NCBI GenBank assembly: GCA_963710205.1
Contig: CAVPZG010000001.1
Coordinates: 186,001 to 250,000 of the forward strand
DNA: 64,000 nucleotides
Source of the DNA: Pacificimonas sp963710205
Lineage (GTDB): Bacteria > Pseudomonadota > Alphaproteobacteria > Sphingomonadales > Sphingomonadaceae
Direction: 5' to 3'
Below the pieces are notes generated by a model that was given only the letters and a program-made list of their open reading frames with translations, was not told the DNA's origin and did not search any database. Shown piece by piece: positions 17,603 through 24,861 of the stretch. Numbering within the stretch: the first letter of the stretch is position 1; the number at the start of each line of letters is the position of its first letter. The translations under genes and the position numbers were made by a program.

Positions 17603-18202
17603 CTAGCGGGGACGCTTCCTGGACGGGTCCCTGAAGATGAACGCATTTTTCGGAACGTCGACATTGAAGCGCACATCGCTGAGCGCGACGCGAGTCGTGT
17701 TGCCCTGCGCGTCGATCACGTTCCAGCCGGCCAGCGCGAGCGCGCCGGGCGCCTTGGCATCGCGGTCGAAATAGAGCGTGATGATGCCATATTCCGGGTG
17801 CTTGCGGTCGCGCGCCTCGATGGTCACGGCGGAGTCGGTCGAACTTTTCACCCGCGCGAACTTGGCGAGGTCGGCCTTTGGATCGAGCAGCACGCTGAGC
17901 GGCGTCGACTTGATCGGATAGCGCTGCACCTGGCTGACTTCATAGTCGATCACGTTGAGGCTCTTGCCGTCCGCCACAACCAGCAGCGGAATGCCCTTCT
18001 GATACTGGAAGCGGATCTTGCCCGGCCGTGCCAGATAGACTTTTCCCGTGGCCGTGGAGCCGTCGCCCGCCGTCTGTGTGAAGGTCGCCGTCATGGTCCG
18101 CGTCGCCTCCAGGTGCCGGGTCAGCTCTGGCAGTGTGGCGGCGGCGGGCGCCGTAAGCGCGAAGGCGGCCATCAGGCCAAGAAGGATGCGGATGAGGGTC
18201 AT
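17603..18202 (-). CDS. lolA: Outer-membrane lipoprotein carrier protein LolA
   Basis: Periplasmic chaperone that carries lipoproteins from the LolCDE complex to the outer membrane. The 199-residue protein has a signal peptide (MTLIRILLGLMAAFALTAPAAA) and a mature LolA domain starting TLPELTRHLEATRTMTATFTQTAGDG, with GKVYLARPGKIRFQY and LLVVADGKSLNVIDYEVSQVQRYPI. In related genomes lolA often follows ftsK directly; here ftsK lies 9 kb away on the same strand, separated by an accessory block. Confidence 0.9.
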   Translation of the reverse strand: MTLIRILLGLMAAFALTAPAAATLPELTRHLEATRTMTATFTQTAGDGSTATGKVYLARPGKIRFQYQKGIPLLVVADGKSLNVIDYEVSQVQRYPIKSTPLSVLLDPKADLAKFARVKSSTDSAVTIEARDRKHPEYGIITLYFDRDAKAPGALALAGWNVIDAQGNTTRVALSDVRFNVDVPKNAFIFRDPSRKRPR

Positions 18203-18312
18203 GTCTGGCTCTCTCGATTGGGAACTGTGCCGCCGGATTAAGGGCCGCCGCTTGAACGGGGATTGAACTGGGGGGATATGGCACGTTCATGTGAATATGC
18301 TAGACGGGCGGC

Positions 18313-19017
18313 ATGAAGACATTCGCCTATCCGCTTGCCGCCCTCGTCGCAATCGCCCCTCTGGCGATCCCTGCCCCCATCTTCGCGCAGGAGGCCGAGG
18401 TCATCGACGACATCCAGGCCGCGTCCGCCGAAGTGCAGGCGGACAGCCCCGCGGCGGCCGCCGCGGAGGTCGGAACAGCCGAGCTTGCCGCCGAACCCGC
18501 CTATCAGACCGAAGACGTGAAGCTGTCGACCAGCATGGGCGACATCGTCATCACGCTGGAAACCGAACGCGCGCCGGTGACGTCGAAGAATTTCCTGCGC
18601 TATGTCCGCGAGGGGCGCTTCAACGGCATGAGCTTCTACCGCGCCTCCAACATCGCCGAGGGCTACGGCCTTGTGCAGGGCGGAACGCAGGGCAATCCGA
18701 AGATGGTCCTGCCGCCGATCGCGCATGAACCGACCAGCGAAACCGGCCTGAGCCACACGGACGGGACAATCAGCATGGCCATGGGCGCGCCCGGAACGGC
18801 GGACGGCGATTTCTTCATCATCGTCGGCGATCTCGTCAGTCTGGACGCCACCGACACCGAACCCGGCTTCGCCGCCTTTGGCCGGGTCACCGAGGGCATG
18901 GACATCGTCCGCGCCATGCTTGCCGCACCGACCGACCCGAACAAGGGCGAAGGCGTGATGCGGGGGCAGTTCCTCGCCAGCCCGGTAAAGATTTCATCGG
19001 CGGCAAAAATCGACTAG
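18313..19017 (+). CDS. Periplasmic cyclophilin-type peptidyl-prolyl isomerase
   Basis: Predicted secreted proline isomerase of the PpiA/cyclophilin fold. The 234-residue product has a signal peptide (MKTFAYPLAALVAIAPLAIPAPIFAQ), then an alanine- and acid-rich linker (about 27-68). The cyclophilin domain (about 70-230) has VKLSTSMGDIVITLETERAP, TSKNFLRYV, GRFNGMSFYRA, SMAMGAPGTADGDFFI and FAAFGRVTEGMDIV. Some canonical cyclophilin active-site residues differ (FYRA where FHRV is usual), so catalytic strength is uncertain. First gene of the block between lolA and ftsK, on the opposite strand to both. Confidence 0.88.
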   Translation: MKTFAYPLAALVAIAPLAIPAPIFAQEAEVIDDIQAASAEVQADSPAAAAAEVGTAELAAEPAYQTEDVKLSTSMGDIVITLETERAPVTSKNFLRYVREGRFNGMSFYRASNIAEGYGLVQGGTQGNPKMVLPPIAHEPTSETGLSHTDGTISMAMGAPGTADGDFFIIVGDLVSLDATDTEPGFAAFGRVTEGMDIVRAMLAAPTDPNKGEGVMRGQFLASPVKISSAAKID

Positions 19018-19041
19018 GGTTCCTGTCCAGGGGGACAGGGC

Positions 19042-19476
19042 ATGCTGGCGGCATTATTGATCACCATATTGCTGGTGACGACGACATCCGTCATTCATTT
19101 CCATGTCCTCAGGACCTGCTCGCGGCTGGTCATGGGCGAGCATCTTCGCGTGAAGCGCCCCATGCTGGTCGTCATCGGCGCGATTTTCATCGCGCATCTT
19201 CTTGAAGTCTATCTTTATGCGCTCGGCTATCTGGCGCTGGAAATCTGGCTGGACAGCGGCAGCCTGGTCGGCGCGGGGGAGACGGACAGGATGTTCGACC
19301 TCTTTTATTTTTCCATCGCCAGCTACACGACGCTCGGGATCGGCGACATCGTCCCGCAGGGGCCGATGCGCCTGCTTACGGGTATAGAGTCGCTGCATGG
19401 GCTGGTGCTGATCGCATGGAGTTCCAGCTTCACCTACCTGATGATGCAGAGGGTCTGGGGGAAGGGGAAGGATTGA
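19042..19476 (+). CDS. Small two-TM potassium-channel-like protein
   Basis: A 144-residue membrane protein with hydrophobic segments at about 2-20 and 45-70, a pore-loop region, and a last segment at about 115-135. The pore carries SYTTLGIGDIVP, matching the K+ selectivity filter T-x-G-[YF]-G-D except that Ile replaces Tyr/Phe. Proteins of this kind are annotated as ion-channel or two-pore-domain-like; ion selectivity here is unproven. It begins 24 bases after the cyclophilin stop and is convergent with the SLOG-membrane gene. Confidence 0.8.
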   Translation: MLAALLITILLVTTTSVIHFHVLRTCSRLVMGEHLRVKRPMLVVIGAIFIAHLLEVYLYALGYLALEIWLDSGSLVGAGETDRMFDLFYFSIASYTTLGIGDIVPQGPMRLLTGIESLHGLVLIAWSSSFTYLMMQRVWGKGKD

Positions 19477-19524
19477 CGGGAACGCCGTGCGTTGGGGGTC
19501 AGGACTTCCGAACCGGCCCGGTCA

Positions 19525-21327
19525 TCATGCCGGGATCGCCAGCTGCCGCTCCTGATAGGCCATGGTCCATTCGCCGAGATCGGCCAGCATGATCGCGGCT
19601 GCCCCCTCCAGCTCCTCAGCCAGGTCATCCAGTGTCCGCACCCCGTCCATGCGCGCCTTCGCGGCCTCAAGATCGTCCGCGGTCGCGGCGGAGCGGCTGG
19701 CGGCAAGGACGAACTCGCCGTGACCGCGAATGCCGTAAACCGCAGCGCCGATGGCGGGCAGCCCCGCCGTCACGACGATGAACCAGGCGACATTGGACAG
19801 CGTCCAGTCCTGAAAGAACAGATAACCGGTCAGGAAGGTCAGACACGCCAGCACGACGCCGCCCATCAGGATATTGCCGACATGATGGAGCCGGTGGTCG
19901 AGCACGTGCATCCGGTGGGCATTGACCTTGTGATAGGCCGCCTGCGGCTGCAGCTGCTCCTCGATCATCAGCGCGGCCAGATCCCGGACCGTGTCCGGCG
20001 TCACCACCCCCGCCGGCCCCGGCATCTGCCGCCATATCGCCGCGGCGTACCAGCGCGTCCAGCGCGTGCCCCGGTCCGCGCGCCTGGAGCGCGAGGTGAT
20101 CCGGTAATCGAGGAAGGGCGGCAGCGCGACGCCGGTCCGCAACAGATAGGGCAGCGGCCTGAGCGTTTCCGCCAGATGGCGATATTGCAGCCAGCGCCGG
20201 TGCCAGTCACCCCTGTGGCCCGCGCGGGTGTTCAGGTACAAGAGGGCGATCACGCCAAGCTCCGCCGCCACCAGCCAGAATTTCACTTCCGGCGCGATCA
20301 GCCCCGCGAGCGCCAGCATGACCGCCAGCGCCGACAGCGCGTAGTTCAGCACATGCCCGCTGCGGAACAGCTGGGCATAGCGGATGGCCAGCCCGTTGGC
20401 CCAGCCATAGGCGCGCTGCAGATCGTCCAGCCCGCGCGCGAAATCCGCCCCCGCATCCGCCGTGCGGGCGCGCAGCCGTGCCCATTCCGCCGCCGCGCTG
20501 TCCTGATAGCCGTCCTGCCGCCACGCGCCGCGCGAAAGCCGCTTCACGCCGGTCAGCGCCAATAGCAGCGGATATTCGATACGGGCGCTGCGCGTCCTTT
20601 CCGTCTCGCCGAGATACTGCGCGAGCTGCGCCCGCTCCACATCGGCGGGCGGGCCGAGCGCCTCCGCCACCAGCGCGATCAGGCCAGCGGAATCGGCGGG
20701 CGCGGGTTCCTCGTCAAATCCGCGCAGCACCACGGGCGGTGGCGGCGCCTCATCCAGATTTTCAGAAACGGGAATATGAACGACAGGAATTCCGCGCCGC
20801 CGGGCCGCCGCGACGATGTCGCCGGTGCCGCCGCGCCCCCGGCTCGGCGCGCCGTCCCAGACCGCGACCAGTATGTCGGAGGTGGCGATGACCATATGCC
20901 CGACCGACATATAGGCGTCGTCGCCGTCCGCGCGGCTGCCGGGCAGCGTGAAGACGGCGTCCGCATCGTCCATATGCGCGTCAAATTCCGCGCGCTCCGC
21001 TCCCTCGGCGAAATCCTCAAGATAGACGGCGCGCGGGAAAGGCAGCACGGCCCGCACGCGAAAGCCCTGCCGCCGCGCCGCCGTCGCCGCCATCTGGTCC
21101 GCCCCCGTCGCCATCGGCGCATGCACCGTCAGCGACGGCGGCGCGTCCGAAAAGGGCAGGTCCGCGTGCTCATGCAGCGCCGCGATGCCCGCCGCCAGCC
21201 CCGCAAAGACGGCCCCGAGCTGCGGCACGGCCCGCTCCAGCGCCGCCGCCGCCATCGCCGCCGTCCGGTGTCCGGTGACACCGATATTCAGGGCCAGTGC
21301 GGGGCGGGGCGGGTGCGGAACCGTCAC
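19525..21327 (-). CDS. SLOG-like nucleotide-sensing domain fused to membrane segments
   Basis: A 600-residue two-part protein. Residues about 10-190 form a Rossmann-like LOG/DprA-type (SLOG) domain: NIGVTGHR (14-21), PMATGAD (71-77), DILVAVWDG (151-159) and GGTGD (166-170). The rest has four predicted membrane helices, about 328-345, 349-366, 486-505 and 513-533, in two pairs. Near the first pair is WLQYRHLAETLRP, resembling the W...R..AE..R signature of SLATT-type pore effectors. SLOG domains bind nucleotide-derived ligands in several bacterial conflict systems, and SLATT domains are predicted membrane effectors. Domain calls rest on motif resemblance. It starts 12 bases after the PEP-CTERM gene and shares its strand with the TIR gene. 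Confidence 0.7.
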   Translation of the reverse strand: MTVPHPPRPALALNIGVTGHRTAAMAAAALERAVPQLGAVFAGLAAGIAALHEHADLPFSDAPPSLTVHAPMATGADQMAATAARRQGFRVRAVLPFPRAVYLEDFAEGAERAEFDAHMDDADAVFTLPGSRADGDDAYMSVGHMVIATSDILVAVWDGAPSRGRGGTGDIVAAARRRGIPVVHIPVSENLDEAPPPPVVLRGFDEEPAPADSAGLIALVAEALGPPADVERAQLAQYLGETERTRSARIEYPLLLALTGVKRLSRGAWRQDGYQDSAAAEWARLRARTADAGADFARGLDDLQRAYGWANGLAIRYAQLFRSGHVLNYALSALAVMLALAGLIAPEVKFWLVAAELGVIALLYLNTRAGHRGDWHRRWLQYRHLAETLRPLPYLLRTGVALPPFLDYRITSRSRRADRGTRWTRWYAAAIWRQMPGPAGVVTPDTVRDLAALMIEEQLQPQAAYHKVNAHRMHVLDHRLHHVGNILMGGVVLACLTFLTGYLFFQDWTLSNVAWFIVVTAGLPAIGAAVYGIRGHGEFVLAASRSAATADDLEAAKARMDGVRTLDDLAEELEGAAAIMLADLGEWTMAYQERQLAIPA

Positions 21328-21339
21328 GCCCGGAAACGA

Positions 21340-22389
21340 CTAGGCGGTGCGCTTGCGGCGCAGCCCCAGGCCGAACGCCCCCAGCCCGAACAGGGCGAGC
21401 GCAGCCGGTGCGGGCACGTCGGTCGGTCCGCCGCCGATGGGATTCTGCAGCACGAAGTCACCGCCCTCCTCTCTGAAGAAGACCTGTGGGTCGGGGAGGG
21501 AACGCGGCGACACATCGACGCCAGCGGTGAAGAACTGGAGTCCACCACCGCCGCCAATCAGGCCACCATTTAACGGATCGCTGAATGTCGCCAGCGCCGC
21601 GAGACAGCTGTTGGTGTCGTCTTCGAGGCAGAGATTCTCAGAGCTTGCGAACACGGTCGAGATTACCTGGATATCGAATACGCCGCCATCGGCAAGATTG
21701 CCGAGATCGATGTCGAGCAGCGTGTCCTCCCAGCTGATGAGCACGAAATTTTGGGAATAGCCGGGCACGAACTCGACACCGTTCAGGAAAGACTGGCCTG
21801 AGGGATCGCTGAACACCGACCCGCCCTCCAGGCTAAGGTCCGTATAGAGGCTGAAAACCTCGACGCCGTTCACCAGGACCGAGAAATCGACACTCGCGCC
21901 GCCCTCGAAGCCCGAGTCGAAAATGCCGATCGACTCGTTCGTCGCGGCGCAACTGTTGAGGCGGCCATCGTTGCAGAAATTGATGAGGTCCGGAATGAAG
22001 ATGCCGACGCCGCCGCCGAAGATCAGCGGTTGCAGCTTCACATCGACCGCGCCGCCCGTTTCGTTGGTAACGCGCTGGGAAATCAGCGTCGTCGAGCGCG
22101 ACTGCACGCCAGCGCCCGCTGCCCCCGCATAATTGGTATAGCTGATCAGGCCGGTGTCATCGCGCACCACGCTGGCGCCGACATTGGTCAGCGACGTGCC
22201 GACATCGTCCGGCGAGACGTTGATATCGTCGATGACCGTCGCGTCAGGCGCGAAGGTGCGAACCGTCCCGTCCGGCGATACGGTTTGCGCATCGAGGCTG
22301 GTCGTCGTCATCACGCCCGCCATGCCGGCACTGGCAAGCATCGCCGCCCCGGCAGCTGCCCCGAATTGAATGAATCTGAAAGTGGTCAT
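21340..22389 (-). CDS. PEP-CTERM sorting-domain exported protein
   Basis: Start chosen at ATG 22389, with GGGGGACGGGC just upstream; an upstream in-frame start would add 30 residues and bury the signal peptide. The 349-residue product has a signal peptide (MTTFRFIQFGAAAGAAMLASAGMAG). A long beta-rich, Gly/Asp/Asn-rich region with few Cys follows. The C-terminus has the PEP-CTERM layout: VPAPAALALFGLGAFGLGL then RRKR. Such tails are processed by an exosortase (EpsH/XrtA type), usually tied to exopolysaccharide export. No exosortase is in this window. Specific function unknown. The SLOG gene begins 12 bases downstream. Confidence 0.82.
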   Translation of the reverse strand: MTTFRFIQFGAAAGAAMLASAGMAGVMTTTSLDAQTVSPDGTVRTFAPDATVIDDINVSPDDVGTSLTNVGASVVRDDTGLISYTNYAGAAGAGVQSRSTTLISQRVTNETGGAVDVKLQPLIFGGGVGIFIPDLINFCNDGRLNSCAATNESIGIFDSGFEGGASVDFSVLVNGVEVFSLYTDLSLEGGSVFSDPSGQSFLNGVEFVPGYSQNFVLISWEDTLLDIDLGNLADGGVFDIQVISTVFASSENLCLEDDTNSCLAALATFSDPLNGGLIGGGGGLQFFTAGVDVSPRSLPDPQVFFREEGGDFVLQNPIGGGPTDVPAPAALALFGLGAFGLGLRRKRTA

Positions 22390-22536
22390 GCCCGTCCCCC
22401 ATGAATGTTGCATTGGTCCCCGCACGCAACCGCATGCGAAGATCGTATCATGAACGCTTACAGACGGACCGAAGGACAAAACGACGTACTGGCGTCACCC
22501 GGTCGACGGAAGCTATGTGCGAAAAGCGCAAGTTCG

Positions 22537-24408
22537 TCAATCCTCAGGTATCAGGCCCCGGGAACTGCATTCCGCCAGCAATCCCTTCGCGCCGGGATCC
22601 GCGAGACCGATTGTGCGTGCAAGGATAGTGCGTCCCAGCCGGCAGGCAGCCTCGGCGTCAACCTTTCGACCTGCTTCGTAAAATATGATCGCCCGATTGA
22701 TTTCGAGATCGCCATGATTGGCGTTCTCCTCGCCATAGCTACGATCATATTCCCGTTTCGCCATATCAAGATGACCGAGCGCTTCCTCCGACTGCCCTTC
22801 CCGGCTCAGCGAGCGCGCAAGGTACACATGTGCAAAACCAATCTGGTAATGGCCTTGCGGATAGATTTTCTGCAAAGCAGAAAGCGCTTCGGCGTACATT
22901 TTTTTCGCCCCGTCGTTGTCGTTCATCTCGAACAGCGCGTTTCCCCGCATCATCCGTACTGTTGCGAGCGTTGGATGGTCGTCGTCGACGACCTTCTGAA
23001 AAACTTGAATTGCAAGGCCGGAATTGCGCGCCGATTCCTCCGCCTTGCCCTCGTTCAATTGGAGAAACGCCAGATTGTTCAGTGTTGACGCATATCTGAT
23101 GCTGTCCGCCCCCACTTCGCGCCTGTAAAGTTCGAGCGCGGTTTGAAACGACCTTTCCGCCGCCGCGTTTTCCGACTTCAGCGCGAGCACCGAGCCCTTC
23201 ATGTTTTCCGCCCAGGCGCGGTCCTGATCGGCCTGCCGGCCCGCCATTTCGTAAAGACGAATTGCCGCGTCATATTCGGTTAGCGACTTGTCGAGGTCAA
23301 ACTGTTCACGGAACACCAGGCCGCGCGTTTCGCGCAGCTTTCCGCGCAATTCCCACGCGCTCGACCAGTTTGCATCGACGTCGGCCAGCGCAGCGTCGGA
23401 CAGCGCGAGCGCGTCGTCGAGCCGCCCCTCATGATAGGCGTTGAGCGCCGCGTCATACTGGAGACGCACTGCGTCTTCCGTGCCTGCTGGCGCGAGCTGC
23501 CGACCGGCCGAGATCATCCTGTCGGCCTGCGGATAAAGCCCGAGATTCTGATAGATATGGCCGAGCGCGCCGTAGAGCTTCACCTGTACCTGCGGTTCGT
23601 CCGCCAGTTCCGTGCCGATCCGCCCCGCGCCGCGCTCAAGAATGGAGAAGGCGGTGATGGTCCTGGCATTTTCGGTTTCGGGGTTGGCGACTTCGAAAGT
23701 GTCCACGAGAAAATCGACCGTCTTTTCGGCCCGCCGCGCATTCGCCTCCGCCACCTGTCGCTGTTCGACCGCTTCGCCGCGCTGGTCGTTGGCGTAGAGC
23801 GCGAGGCCGCCCATCGCCACGGTGCCGAGCATCGACGCGCCCGTGATCGCCGCCATGCGCCGCTGCCGCCGCGCATTGTCGCGCTGCACCAGCTCGTCCA
23901 GGCCGACATCGAGCATCCCGGCCGCCAGCTTCAGGAAGGCCAGCCGCCGCCCGTCGGCATGTTTGCGCGCATCGGCGCAGATCGGCTCTATGGGGGGTCC
24001 GCCCTCGGTTTCAGGCTCCAGCAGGGCTGGTGGCAGGCAGTCGTCATCGCCGCCCGTCCCCGGCTCTCCGTCCACGATGAAGGGCAGGACGCGCGCCGCG
24101 CCGTGCAGCCGCTTGTAAGCGCGCACTTCCTCGTTGACCCATTTCGACTTCGCGCTGGCGGGCGAACAGAGGAGGATCAGGTGCCCCGACCCCTCCAGCG
24201 CCGCCATCAGCGCCGGTCCCAGCGCCGAGGAGGCCGTCAGTTCATCCCTGTCCCGGAACACCGGCCGCAGCGGCCGCCGCCCGGCCTTGTCATGCGCGGC
24301 GTTTTTCGGAACCCGGTAGTTTTCCAGCCGCCGGTGCAGCCATGCCGCCCACAATTTGTCCTTGTGGGCGTAGCTGATGAACGCGGCGTAACGCGGCTCC
24401 TCCGACAT
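22537..24408 (-). CDS. TIR domain-TM-TPR protein, possible NAD-cleaving sensor
   Basis: A 623-residue fusion. The N-terminal TIR domain (about 5-135) begins YAAFISYAHKDKLWAAWL and contains FRDRDELTAS and SKWVNEEVRAY; Glu93/Glu94 after Trp90 sits where catalytic TIR NADases carry their glutamate. A membrane helix follows at about 185-206, then a charged coiled-coil (207-232). From about 230 onward is a TPR array opening with VDFLVDTFEVANPETENART, a phrase typical of TPR regions in serine/threonine kinase-TPR proteins. A good Shine-Dalgarno (GAGGGGG) precedes ATG 24408. Likely a membrane-anchored sensor with its TIR in the cytoplasm; NADase activity is inferred, not shown. Confidence 0.85.
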   Translation of the reverse strand: MSEEPRYAAFISYAHKDKLWAAWLHRRLENYRVPKNAAHDKAGRRPLRPVFRDRDELTASSALGPALMAALEGSGHLILLCSPASAKSKWVNEEVRAYKRLHGAARVLPFIVDGEPGTGGDDDCLPPALLEPETEGGPPIEPICADARKHADGRRLAFLKLAAGMLDVGLDELVQRDNARRQRRMAAITGASMLGTVAMGGLALYANDQRGEAVEQRQVAEANARRAEKTVDFLVDTFEVANPETENARTITAFSILERGAGRIGTELADEPQVQVKLYGALGHIYQNLGLYPQADRMISAGRQLAPAGTEDAVRLQYDAALNAYHEGRLDDALALSDAALADVDANWSSAWELRGKLRETRGLVFREQFDLDKSLTEYDAAIRLYEMAGRQADQDRAWAENMKGSVLALKSENAAAERSFQTALELYRREVGADSIRYASTLNNLAFLQLNEGKAEESARNSGLAIQVFQKVVDDDHPTLATVRMMRGNALFEMNDNDGAKKMYAEALSALQKIYPQGHYQIGFAHVYLARSLSREGQSEEALGHLDMAKREYDRSYGEENANHGDLEINRAIIFYEAGRKVDAEAACRLGRTILARTIGLADPGAKGLLAECSSRGLIPED

Positions 24409-24517
24409 GGTCGATACCCCCTCGGGACAGGGTTAATCGACCAGTCCGGGTCGTTTCGCAAGTGACAGCCGTCACGGCGCCGATACTGATCCACGCCGTT
24501 CGATGCGGAGAAACCCC

Positions 24518-24781
24518 CTAGCGCAGCTGGCTATCCTTGCTACCGCGCCGGTTGAAACCCGCGGTCCGGACCTGCGCGTCGCGGCCGCTCTGGCAGGCAA
24601 TGCAGGTGCGGACGCCGGGTACGGCCTGACGGCGTTTTTCAGGGATCGCCTCGTCGCATTCGATGCAGTGCGTCCGGCTGTCACCGGTGGGTATGCGCGC
24701 CCGCGCGGCCGACACCGCATCCTTCACCGTGTCGTCGATCTGATCCTGCACCGCGCCGTCGCGCGCCCATCCCGTCGCCAT
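24518..24781 (-). CDS. DksA/TraR-family C4 zinc-finger protein
   Basis: An 87-residue protein with a Cys4 zinc finger: Cys39, Cys42, Cys60 and Cys63 in CIECDEAIPEKRRQAVPG...CIAC, the DksA/TraR pattern. It is too short for the coiled coil of DksA and is closest in size to TraR/YbiI-type proteins found on plasmids and prophages, which can bind RNA polymerase in its secondary channel. It lies 109 bases upstream of the TIR gene and 80 bases after the TonB receptor, all on one strand. Confidence 0.85.
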   Translation of the reverse strand: MATGWARDGAVQDQIDDTVKDAVSAARARIPTGDSRTHCIECDEAIPEKRRQAVPGVRTCIACQSGRDAQVRTAGFNRRGSKDSQLR

Positions 24782-24861
24782 GTTTTGTCCTTCCCGTGCG
24801 CGGGCGAAATCCAGCCGCGCACGGAAAGGAATGATCGGCCAACCGGCGCGGTTCCGTCAGG

